Shown one piece after another: positions 1 through 6,191 of a DNA stretch of 6,330 nucleotides. The notes under the pieces were generated by a model. That model ran no database searches. It was not told the origin of the DNA and saw only the letters and a list, made by a program, of their open reading frames with translations. Position 1 is the stretch's first letter; every line of letters starts with the position of its first letter. A program made the translations under genes and the position numbers. This DNA is from an uncultured Collinsella sp. (GTDB taxonomy: Bacteria > Actinomycetota > Coriobacteriia > Coriobacteriales > Coriobacteriaceae), in contig CABUGI010000102.1 of NCBI GenBank assembly GCA_902491055.1, positions 1 to 6,330 on the forward strand, written 5' to 3'.

Positions 1-8
1 AAAGGGCG

Positions 9-30
9 GAGGCGGGGCATGCCCCGCCTC
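9..30. terminator. Perfect GC-rich hairpin at the window edge, possible transcription terminator
   Basis: GAGGCGGGG (9-17) and CCCCGCCTC (22-30) form a 9 base-pair perfect stem around CATG; the whole 22 bases are a palindrome. Read on the minus strand it is followed by CGCCC and then TTT at the window edge, so it may end the operon about 264 bases after frlD. Read on the plus strand there is only TTACACC after it. A terminator shared with a convergent neighbour is possible. The window cuts off the sequence that would decide. Confidence 0.5.
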
Positions 31-293
31 TTACACCACATCTCTGTGCGCTACCGAAATGGATACATTACTCTGAGCTTTCCGACCACCAGAATAATCT
101 ACGATTGTCCATTAACTAACACTTTTACAGTCACTCATCCTGCATTTTCGCAATCTTAAACCCCTCCAAACGCTCAAATCACGTCTGAAGGGGTCGATTT
201 TGCTGCGACTAAATTAGTCACAGTACTCATATTTGGCTTTTTTGACCACCGAGTCACGGGAAGGCACCAATACAGCTCCCCGGGACAGCTCGG
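31..293. other. Intergenic region downstream of the operon, no convincing gene
   Basis: This stretch is visibly richer in A+T than the coding DNA. I see no open frame with a ribosome site and plausible coding content. The minus-strand frame crossing it (432-214) runs antisense-like through frlD in another frame. A weak minus-strand hairpin (CCGAG 249-253 with CTCGG 289-293, and an inner CGGG/CCCG pair) lies directly after frlD but is followed by an A-run, so it is not a standard terminator for this strand. The block from about 100 to 250 has the look of a conserved intergenic element rather than random spacer, but this cannot be checked here. Confidence 0.4.
203..223. repeat. Inverted repeat in the intergenic region downstream of frlD
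   Basis: GACTAA (207-212) and TTAGTC (214-219) form a perfect inverted repeat around a single A at 213. After one mismatch the symmetry continues with CTG (203-205) and CAG (221-223). It is too tightly centred for an RNA hairpin and fits better a protein-binding site or part of an intergenic repeat. A run of six T lies 14 bases further on (238-243). Confidence 0.4.
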
Positions 294-1157
294 CTATTCG
301 ACGATTGGTGCTCCGTGGCCCCAAGAACCTTCCATACCGCACACGGTCGAGGCAAACCCGGCAGCAAAGTCGAGCGCGCGCTCGATGGCCTCGGCGCCGT
401 CCTCGCCACGCTTGGCGGAATCGAGATAGCACATCAAAAACGAGGTGAGGAACGAGTCGCCCGCCCCCATGGTGTCCTTCATGTCCGTTACCGGTTTAGC
501 CAGCTGGCGGTAATAACGATCGCCGTCGTAAGCAATGCAGCCCTCGGCGCCCGCCGTAGCCGACACAAAACGCGGACCCAAGCCCTTCACCCATGCCAGA
601 CGCTCGCGAATCTCGTCCTCACTCGCGGCATCCGCCGCACTAAAGAAAGCAAAATCGACGTAGGGCGCAATCTGCTCGTAGTACTCGTCGGTGGAGTCGT
701 CCGAAAAGTCAAAAGAGACCGTGACGCCCGCAGCCTTCAGCTTGGGCAGCTCGCGCTCGGTAAAGCAATAGTTGCCCGAATGAACCACATCGAACTGCTT
801 CATGTACGCAAGGTCAAAGCGATCGAGGACATAGCGCGCATCGCCACGGATACCGCCCTCGTTGGAGCCAAGGAAGACACGGTCACCGTCAACGACGGTC
901 ACGCGAGCCGCTCCGTTCTCGCCAATCATCTGCTCGCACTTGTCAAGCTCGATACCCTCATCCTCGAGGCTTGCAATGACATGCTCGGCAGCGGCATCAT
1001 TGCCAAAAATGCCCATGTATGCGGAGCGTGCGGCACCGCATTTCTTGGCATAAACGGCGAAGTTCACCGCATTGCCGCCAGGATACATGGTGTGGATATG
1101 CTCATAGCGATCGACGACGTTGTCGCCAAATCCGAGCGCGTTAACGTTAAATGCCAT
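294..1157 (-). CDS. frlD: FrlD-like fructoselysine 6-kinase (PfkB family)
   Basis: PfkB-family sugar kinase of 287 residues (E. coli FrlD about 261) that would phosphorylate O6 of the sugar part of the Amadori compound with ATP, making the substrate of the deglycase encoded just upstream. Visible motifs: GFGDNVVD (9-16), substrate-side PGGNAVNFAVY (26-36), VSFDFSD (147-153, like FrlD's TAFDFSD), and the ATP/catalytic signature DTMGAGDSF (228-236) with the base D234. The N-terminal GGN motif and the FDFSD block point to FrlD rather than ribokinase or fructokinase. The start at 1157 is preceded by GAAGGGA with an 8-base spacer. That site begins inside the frlB stop codon, 14 bases upstream, so translation is probably coupled. 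The extra C-terminal length (a tail ending HGAPIVE) is not explained. It is the last gene of the operon; the TAG is at 294-296. Confidence 0.88.
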   Translation of the reverse strand: MAFNVNALGFGDNVVDRYEHIHTMYPGGNAVNFAVYAKKCGAARSAYMGIFGNDAAAEHVIASLEDEGIELDKCEQMIGENGAARVTVVDGDRVFLGSNEGGIRGDARYVLDRFDLAYMKQFDVVHSGNYCFTERELPKLKAAGVTVSFDFSDDSTDEYYEQIAPYVDFAFFSAADAASEDEIRERLAWVKGLGPRFVSATAGAEGCIAYDGDRYYRQLAKPVTDMKDTMGAGDSFLTSFLMCYLDSAKRGEDGAEAIERALDFAAGFASTVCGMEGSWGHGAPIVE

Positions 1158-1171
1158 GGCCTTTGTCCCTT

Positions 1172-2140
1172 CTAGTACTCGACAACACCCATATAGCGAC
1201 GGAAATCGGGATCGTGATCAAACACCTTGCCGCGTGCAGCACGCAGCTCGCAGTTCATGGCGTAGAACAGCACCGGGTCCAGATAGGCACGGACGCTCGC
1301 CGGCACGGCTTCCATACCGTACTCCTTGGCATCGAGCACCATCAGCGTATCGGTATGCGTCTTAAGGAACGCCAGGGCGCGCTCGTCCATAGCGCGGCAC
1401 TCGCTGGAGCCCATCTGCAGGAAGTAAAAAAAGCCATCCTGAGTAGCCTCGAAGGGGCCATGGAAGTACTCGGCAGAGTGGATGTAGCTGCAGTGCTGCC
1501 ACTGCATCTCCATAAGAGAGCAGATAGCGAAACCGTAGGTCTGGCTAAAGTTGGGACCGCTGCCCAGAATATAGAAGAACTCGTGCTCCTGGCAAAGCTT
1601 GGCAAAACGATCGCCCAGCTCGGCATTTACCTTCTCGCGTGCCGGGGGAAGAATCTTATCCATCTCGGCGATACCGGCATACATATCGGCAAGATCGGCG
1701 TAGCCCTCCTGCTGATCGAGCAGCTCGGCCGCAAGCGACAGCGAAATACCAGCGGGGACCTCGGCCTGCGGCACGCCCTCGCCCCACGGGTAGACCCACG
1801 TGGTCCACTTGCCGGAGTCAATCTTGGATCCAGCGTTGTCGGTCTGGGCGATCACCGTAGCACCGGCAGCAAGGGCAATCTCGCAGCCCTCGACGACCTC
1901 GGGGGTGTTGCCACTGTGGCTACAAGCGATGACCAGGGACTTCTCGCCCAGACGACGCGGACGCATGATATCGAACTCGCGAGCCGTATAGATATACGAA
2001 GTGAAGGTGGTTGCCTCGCGCTGCAGAAGCTCATGAGCCGGGATCAAATCGATCATGGAGCCACCGCAAGCAATCCAGTAGACGCTGTCGAACTTGCCCT
2101 TCTCGGCAATTGCCTCTTTGATCAGATCGTGTGCGTTCAT
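1172..2140 (-). CDS. frlB: FrlB-like fructoselysine-6-phosphate deglycase (SIS-domain)
   Basis: SIS-domain protein of 322 residues (E. coli FrlB about 340) predicted to split an Amadori 6-phosphate into glucose 6-phosphate and the free amine in the cytoplasm. It has two SIS folds: the first carries the phosphosugar-binding stretch IACSHSGNTPEV (71-82), the second starts near YILGSGP (190-196). The LMEMQWQH...AEYFHGPFE region gives E211 and H227, 16 residues apart. This matches, from memory, the catalytic Glu/His pair spacing of Salmonella FraB (E214/H230). The C-terminus HDPDFRRYMGVVEY (309-322) closely follows the E. coli FrlB tail. The ATG at 2140 is chosen because AGAAAGGA lies 7 bases upstream. 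An in-frame ATG at 2173 would add 11 residues without a ribosome site and would overlap the intergenic hairpin. Related enzymes act on glucosamine- or fructosylasparagine-phosphate, so the amine moiety is not certain, but the frlC and frlD neighbours favour fructoselysine or a near analogue. Confidence 0.88.
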   Translation of the reverse strand: MNAHDLIKEAIAEKGKFDSVYWIACGGSMIDLIPAHELLQREATTFTSYIYTAREFDIMRPRRLGEKSLVIACSHSGNTPEVVEGCEIALAAGATVIAQTDNAGSKIDSGKWTTWVYPWGEGVPQAEVPAGISLSLAAELLDQQEGYADLADMYAGIAEMDKILPPAREKVNAELGDRFAKLCQEHEFFYILGSGPNFSQTYGFAICSLMEMQWQHCSYIHSAEYFHGPFEATQDGFFYFLQMGSSECRAMDERALAFLKTHTDTLMVLDAKEYGMEAVPASVRAYLDPVLFYAMNCELRAARGKVFDHDPDFRRYMGVVEY

Positions 2141-2147
2141 ATCCAGT

Positions 2148-2155
2148 TCCTTTCT
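2148..2155 (-). promoter_or_regulatory. Ribosome binding site that fixes the frlB start
   Basis: AGAAAGGA lies 7 bases before the ATG at 2140. It favours this start over the in-frame ATG at 2173, which has no comparable site and lies inside the intergenic hairpin. The site lies just 3' of that hairpin on the mRNA and is left unpaired. Confidence 0.7.
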
Positions 2156-2160
2156 TGTTT

Positions 2161-2192
2161 GGCCCGCAATCAATGACGTTGGTTGCGTGGCC
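2161..2192 (-). other. Strong intra-operon hairpin between frlC and frlB
   Basis: Arms GGCCCGCAA (2161-2169) and TTGCGTGGCC (2183-2192) pair over 9 base pairs with a single bulged base at 2188. Inside, CAA (2171-2173) can pair with TTG (2179-2181), leaving a 5-base loop. It fills most of the only sizeable gap in the operon. The mRNA after it is A-rich and not U-rich, so it does not look like an intrinsic terminator. It is more likely an mRNA stability or processing element, or partial attenuation. Structure seen, role inferred. Confidence 0.5.
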
Positions 2193-2202
2193 GATGGTTG
2201 TT

Positions 2203-3054
2203 TTAGTCAATCAGATATTTCTCGAATGCGGCCATGTTCTTGGCATCTGCCGCCGCCGGGTCATCGTAGTAACGACCGTCCGTGATTTCCTGGCCCAGCA
2301 TGCCGTCGAAACCATGGGCGTTGAGTGTGGCGACGAAGGCGTCCATATCGTGCTTGCCATCGCCCCACACCAGATGGCCATACGGGTCACCGTCGATAAA
2401 GTGCATCTCGTGAATTGCCCCATCACCAAAGGCGGCAAACCAGTCCTCGAGCGTCTCGCCTGCAACGCCCATCGCGGTTGTATCAACCATGGGCTGTAAG
2501 TACGGGCTCGCGACCTCGTCAATCATGCGCTTCGCATCGGAAACCGTCGTCACAAGGTTGCTCTCCTCGGGACGCAGGCTTTCCATCGTAAGCACCAGAC
2601 CGTGCTCGCCGGCATACTCCGCCAGAATGGACAAGTGCTCGCGGCTGCGCTTCCAGGCTTCCTCGCGGTCCTCGTCCCAGTCGCCCCAGCCCGAGTTGAT
2701 GGACATACGGTCGCACCCAAGTACCTCGGCAAGCTCAATGCCGTGCTTAAAGTACGCCAGGCTGCGCTGTTCATGCAGCGGTTTGCGTGCGCAATACTGC
2801 CAAGGATAGACAACATTCTCGGGGCACAGAGTACGATACCTAAGCCCACGATCTGCAGCCTTTTTCGCCAAGACCTCAGCCTCAAAGTAGCCCGTATGGT
2901 CGAGCGTCACATGCGGCTCTGCACACCACAGCTCAATGGACTCAAAGCCCAAGCGCTGCTGCACATCAAGGAAGTAATCGAGCGACCACATGATGTAGTG
3001 GATATTCATGCCCGCAATCTGTTCGCGGTGCAGCGTCGGTTTGGATTCAGACAT
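2203..3054 (-). CDS. frlC: FrlC-like fructoselysine 3-epimerase (AP endonuclease-2/xylose isomerase-like TIM barrel)
   Basis: Sugar-phosphate isomerase/epimerase-type TIM barrel of 283 residues (E. coli FrlC is about 276). In E. coli the enzyme reversibly interconverts fructoselysine and psicoselysine at C3 so that both can enter the pathway. Motifs in order: SIELW (39-43), EPH (46-48), PENVVYP (78-84), MESLRPEESNLV (157-168), MVDT (189-192), HEMHFIDGD (215-223), GDGKHDM (231-237) and GQEI (254-257). The four expected metal ligands are present as E158, D191, H218 and E256, so the enzyme should be active with a divalent metal. The LRPEESN block resembles E. coli FrlC's LTPYESN as I remember it. 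The start at 3054 has a perfect AAGGAGG 6 bases upstream, lying within the last codons of the amidohydrolase gene. A generic sugar epimerase is the alternative, but the FrlB and FrlD neighbours make FrlC the best name. Confidence 0.82.
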   Translation of the reverse strand: MSESKPTLHREQIAGMNIHYIMWSLDYFLDVQQRLGFESIELWCAEPHVTLDHTGYFEAEVLAKKAADRGLRYRTLCPENVVYPWQYCARKPLHEQRSLAYFKHGIELAEVLGCDRMSINSGWGDWDEDREEAWKRSREHLSILAEYAGEHGLVLTMESLRPEESNLVTTVSDAKRMIDEVASPYLQPMVDTTAMGVAGETLEDWFAAFGDGAIHEMHFIDGDPYGHLVWGDGKHDMDAFVATLNAHGFDGMLGQEITDGRYYDDPAAADAKNMAAFEKYLID

Positions 3055-3055
3055 C

Positions 3056-4639
3056 TTATGCCTCCTTATTTCGATCGAACACGATTTGTCCGTCCGACAT
3101 CGTCATATCAACCGCAAGATCGCGTGCGTCGCGATAATCGAGGTCGAACACATCCCGATCGAGCACGCAGATATCGGCAAGCTTGCCAACCTCAAGCGTA
3201 CCCAGCTCGTCTTCGCGCATCAGATCGTACGCGCCCCCGGCAGTCCAAGCGCGCAAGAGCTCGACAAGCGTCAGCGTGTTGACCTCATTCACGGGCAGTC
3301 CGTCGGCGAAGAATCCGCCGCACGCGCTGTAGATTGACTCGCCCAGGCTCGGAATCAGCAGCGGCAGATCCGTGCCGCAGCACACTGTGCATCCGGAATC
3401 TTCCATGCCGCGGCGATTCCAGCTGTGCAAAAGTCGCGTCTCGCCAATTTGTCGACGCATCATCGACAGGCAATCCTCGCGCCGGTCCAGCGTCAGAATC
3501 TGCGGATAGACCTCGCAAATTCCACCTAACTTGCCAAACTCGACAAGATCGGTCGGGTCAGAGTTCTCGAGATCGGTAATCGCATGGCGGCGAAGCATCC
3601 GTCCATGCTCGTCTCGAGGCAGCGAGGCATAGAGTGCCACGGTGCGGCGAACGGCGCCATCGCCCTGGCAATGCAAGGAATACCGGAAGCCATCAGCATC
3701 AATTGCACGCAGCTCGTTCTCAATCAGATCCCACTCTGGCTCCTCGACGACCGTCTTGCCGGCAGCGCCCGCATCGGCCGTGTCCTCATAGGGGTCTATC
3801 ATCTCGGCAAGCCCCACCCATACGCCGCGATCGGTCATACGGTTGAAGCCAGAAAAACGAACGAACGGTCCCCGGAAGCGCTCTCGCGCCTCGCGGGCAT
3901 ATGCCAGATTTGCACCGGCGCCCACCGGCTGCGACATCATAGAGACGCGAACCGTCAGCTCACCAGATTCCTCACGGCGAGCCATTTCGTCGGCAAAGCC
4001 GTAGTAGTCATCAAACGCCATTTCCTTGATGGCGGTAACGCCGCGCTCGTTAAGCATGCTCATGTAGTCCGAATACCCGGCACGCACCTCGGGCAGCGCG
4101 AGGAAATCGCTCATCATGCGCCAGATCTTCTCGGCATAGCACGCCTGGGGTGTAAAGCCGTATCGCGCACTGGCGGCAGCATTGAGAACGCAGGTCTCCG
4201 CACCCGGTGTAAAGCAGACGACAGGGATATCGCCAAAACAATCGTCAAACACAGCTGCCGTATTTGCGTTCTCGGCATCCGATGCCAACGTTTCGGGTAG
4301 GTTGTGGCCAAAAGCCGCCGCGCAATCCGGATGATCTTCTTTCCATGCACGCAAGAGCGACACAGCCTCTTTGGCATCAGCGATGCCGGACAGATCAGAC
4401 CCCAACGTCCGCAGCGCCCAACCTGTATAGAAGGTATGCACATCGATCAGGCCGGGCATGACAGTGCGGTCGCCCAGGTCAACTACCTCGTCCGCCTGGG
4501 TCAAATACGAAGCTACCTCACACTTGGTGCCAACAGCCTCAATTCGATTGCCACGGACCGCTACGAAACCTTCAAACGGCAGGTCCCCCGTACCGGTAAA
4601 GACGCTCTTAGACGTCAGGACCGTCAAACGATCAGACAT
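3056..4639 (-). CDS. YtcJ-like amidohydrolase (Amidohydro_3 type) with altered metal-site residues
   Basis: Cytoplasmic amidohydrolase-superfamily protein of 527 residues, close to the usual 520-560 for YtcJ-like enzymes. It has the N-terminal beta-sandwich start (residues 1-60), the barrel entry motif MPGLIDVH (61-68), a HCQGDGAV segment (323-330, matching the family HAxGDxA strand), RHA (351-353), GTDLP (422-426) and the C-terminal signature LGTLEVGKLADICVLDRD (479-496). The canonical HxH is H68-T69-F70, so the second histidine is missing, and the usual EHA reads RHA. H68, H323, H352 and D424 remain. The metal site is therefore unusual and the activity may differ from a standard N-acyl amine or amide hydrolase. 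The ATG at 4639 is preferred over the GTG at 4648 because AGGTGG (4645-4650) lies 5 bases upstream and overlaps the carrier's stop codon. The stop lies 1 base from the frlC start. A role releasing or trimming glycated substrates is inference from position only. Confidence 0.85.
   Translation of the reverse strand: MSDRLTVLTSKSVFTGTGDLPFEGFVAVRGNRIEAVGTKCEVASYLTQADEVVDLGDRTVMPGLIDVHTFYTGWALRTLGSDLSGIADAKEAVSLLRAWKEDHPDCAAAFGHNLPETLASDAENANTAAVFDDCFGDIPVVCFTPGAETCVLNAAASARYGFTPQACYAEKIWRMMSDFLALPEVRAGYSDYMSMLNERGVTAIKEMAFDDYYGFADEMARREESGELTVRVSMMSQPVGAGANLAYAREARERFRGPFVRFSGFNRMTDRGVWVGLAEMIDPYEDTADAGAAGKTVVEEPEWDLIENELRAIDADGFRYSLHCQGDGAVRRTVALYASLPRDEHGRMLRRHAITDLENSDPTDLVEFGKLGGICEVYPQILTLDRREDCLSMMRRQIGETRLLHSWNRRGMEDSGCTVCCGTDLPLLIPSLGESIYSACGGFFADGLPVNEVNTLTLVELLRAWTAGGAYDLMREDELGTLEVGKLADICVLDRDVFDLDYRDARDLAVDMTMSDGQIVFDRNKEA
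3061..3067 (-). promoter_or_regulatory. Perfect Shine-Dalgarno for frlC, inside the end of the amidohydrolase gene
   Basis: AAGGAGG is a full anti-16S complement, 6 bases before the frlC ATG. The same bases encode the last Lys-Glu-Ala codons of the amidohydrolase, whose TAA (3056-3058) is one base from the frlC start. Translational coupling is likely. Confidence 0.8.
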
Positions 4640-4644
4640 CACAA

Positions 4645-4650
4645 CCACCT
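4645..4650 (-). promoter_or_regulatory. Ribosome binding site overlapping the carrier stop; sets the amidohydrolase start
   Basis: AGGTGG overlaps the TAG stop of the carrier (4649-4651) and lies 5 bases from the ATG at 4639. This supports 4639 over the GTG at 4648, which would have no site in front of it. The arrangement suggests that ribosomes ending the carrier restart on the amidohydrolase. Confidence 0.7.
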
Positions 4651-6112
4651 ACACCGGAAGCATGCCAGAGATTGCCGTTACAATCACGCCAAAGACGACC
4701 ATGAAAATGAAGAACTTCCAAATGGTCTTCCACCATTGGCCAAACGAAATCCTAGCCACGGCAAGACCGGCGACCGTCATGCCCGCCACGGGGCTGATGG
4801 TGTTGATGGTCTGGTTGGCAAACTGGAGCGCGGTGACGGCCGCCTCGGGATTGAGGCCCATGAGCTCGGTCAGGGGGCCCATAACGGGCATGGTGAGCGC
4901 CGCCAGGCCAGAACTCGAGGGAACCAGCAAAGAGAGCAGGCCAAGGACGATATACATAAACGTGGTGTAGACGGCGGCGGGTGCACCGGCAAGCGCGGTA
5001 GCGAGCGCCTGGAGGATGGTGTCGATGATCATGCCACCCTCGGCGATGACCAGAATACCGCGAGCGATACCGATAACGATGGCAGCGTACGCAAAGTCGG
5101 CAAGACCCTTAACGAACTCCTCTGCGATCGTCTGCTGGTCAAGGCCGCCCAGGATACCGGCAAGCAAGCCCATGCCAAGGAACACAGCGGAAATCTCATT
5201 CATGTACCAGCCCTGGGTAACAAGACCCCAGACGATAATGCCCATACCGCAAGCAAAATCGATAAGCACGAGCTTCTGACGAATAGTGAACTCTTCCTCG
5301 ATGGAGGCATCGGTCACGGAAAACTCAATACGCTTGAGCTTATCGTCCTCGTACACAATGGACGACTCGGGGTTTTTCTTGACGCGCATGGCGTAGCGCA
5401 TGGCCCATGCGATACCGACGGCAGTGAAGATGACCCAAGAAACGGCGCGCAGCCACAGTTGCGGATTACCCTCGATGCCAATGATGCCTTGGGCGATCAA
5501 AACATTAAACGGGTCGATGGTCGAAGCACAATATCCCAGGTTAGGACCAAGGAAGCAGATGATGAATGCCGTCATCGAGTCATAACCGATACCCATCATG
5601 ATGGGAATGAAGATGGCATAGAACGGCAGGGCTTCCTCAGACATACCAAACGTAGTGCCGCAAATGGACAGCAACGTCATCGTGATGGGAATGATGAGGA
5701 TGTCCTTGTTCTTGAGCTTTTTAATCACACGGCTCATGCCGGCATTCAAAGCGTTGGTCTTGGTGATGATCGCGAACGATCCGCCAATCAATAAGACGAA
5801 CGCAACGACGTCGGCAGCCTCTTGGATGCCCTTAGTAGGCGCTTGCAGGACCGCAAAGATATCCTGGCCCAGATTGATGGTCTCGCCGGTCTCGGAATCG
5901 GTGTAGTTCTTATCGACCTGTTCATAGGTTCCAGCAACGGCGACTTCACGCTCGCCCGCCGCTGTCGAAATCGTCTTGCGCTGATACTGACCAGAGGGAA
6001 CGATCCAAGTCAGGACCGCAAAGACAACGATCAGCAAGAACATGATCGTATAGACATGCGGTAATTTGAACTTAAAACGTCTGTTTGTCTTCTTCGCCTT
6101 CGTATCTGACAT
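4649..6112 (-). CDS. YfcC/DcuC-family carrier, putative importer for the operon's substrate
   Basis: Polytopic inner-membrane protein of 487 residues, the usual size for the YfcC branch of the DcuC-like (C4-dicarboxylate anaerobic carrier) family. Hydrophobic segments lie at about residues 20-38, 102-118, 138-157, 163-190, 222-242, 281-301, 304-324, 340-362, 380-398, 425-452 and 464-484. From memory, three stretches resemble E. coli YfcC: FGMSEEALPF (155-164), the loop RVKKNP (243-248), and the Ser/Gly-rich motif PSSSGLAALTMP (398-409), which suggests a re-entrant substrate loop. The ATG at 6112 is chosen because GGAGG sits 5 bases upstream (6118-6122). The longer frame to 6220 would begin with TTG inside the predicted -35 box and adds a 36-residue polar tail with no ribosome site. 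The family includes carriers for dicarboxylates, amino acids and related anions. As the first gene of a deglycation operon it probably brings in the glycated amine, but exchange for released lysine is equally possible. Family call firm, substrate inferred. Confidence 0.88.
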   Translation of the reverse strand: MSDTKAKKTNRRFKFKLPHVYTIMFLLIVVFAVLTWIVPSGQYQRKTISTAAGEREVAVAGTYEQVDKNYTDSETGETINLGQDIFAVLQAPTKGIQEAADVVAFVLLIGGSFAIITKTNALNAGMSRVIKKLKNKDILIIPITMTLLSICGTTFGMSEEALPFYAIFIPIMMGIGYDSMTAFIICFLGPNLGYCASTIDPFNVLIAQGIIGIEGNPQLWLRAVSWVIFTAVGIAWAMRYAMRVKKNPESSIVYEDDKLKRIEFSVTDASIEEEFTIRQKLVLIDFACGMGIIVWGLVTQGWYMNEISAVFLGMGLLAGILGGLDQQTIAEEFVKGLADFAYAAIVIGIARGILVIAEGGMIIDTILQALATALAGAPAAVYTTFMYIVLGLLSLLVPSSSGLAALTMPVMGPLTELMGLNPEAAVTALQFANQTINTISPVAGMTVAGLAVARISFGQWWKTIWKFFIFMVVFGVIVTAISGMLPV

Positions 6113-6130
6113 AGATACCTCCAAAGAACT

Positions 6131-6150
6131 CGAGACTGCATCGCATCTCG
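6131..6150 (-). promoter_or_regulatory. Leader hairpin just upstream of the carrier's ribosome site
   Basis: Inverted repeat CGAGA (6131-6135) / TCTCG (6146-6150), with a further TGC/GCA pair inside (6137-6139 and 6143-6145) after a one-base bulge. It lies in the predicted 5' leader, 8 bases upstream of the GGAGG at 6118-6122. It could shape the leader RNA or be an operator half-site pair. There is no T-run after it, so it is not a terminator. Structure is visible; function is a guess. Confidence 0.35.
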
Positions 6151-6157
6151 CTTCAAC

Positions 6158-6190
6158 GCCTGCGCAAGGCAAACGTTCTATGACGTTCCA
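6158..6190 (-). promoter_or_regulatory. Inverted-repeat cluster near the transcription start; possible operator
   Basis: Two small symmetric elements sit between the -10 box and the leader hairpin. GCCT/AGGC arms flank a GCGCA core at 6158-6170. An AACGT-N6-ACGTT inverted repeat lies about 6172-6187 and covers the predicted start site. Position over the start site is what an operator for a repressor (GntR-type regulators control frl genes in E. coli and Bacillus) would show. No regulator gene is in the window and no consensus is available for comparison. Confidence 0.3.
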
Positions 6191-6191
6191 T

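Noticed and set aside
108..150. Tiny minus-strand peptide frame beginning TTG after a GGAGG
   Set aside because: About 13 codons only, weak start, no conservation evidence available.
249..293. Hairpin directly after frlD as the operon terminator
   Set aside because: Only 5 plus 4 interrupted base pairs with a large loop, and an A-run instead of a U-run follows on the minus strand.
315..1175. Plus-strand open frame of 286 codons opposite frlD
   Set aside because: Mirror of the kinase gene, no family resemblance; the DTMGAGDSF motif fixes the coding strand as minus.
1151..2176. Plus-strand open frame of 341 codons opposite frlB
   Set aside because: Antisense to a gene with clear SIS motifs and catalytic residues; no ribosome site or recognisable domain.
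4304..5794. Plus-strand open frame of 496 codons opposite the carrier and amidohydrolase
   Set aside because: It lies fully antisense to two well-supported genes. Its translation is rich in His, Asp, Gly and Arg with low-complexity character and no domain, as expected from reverse reading of G+C-rich codons.
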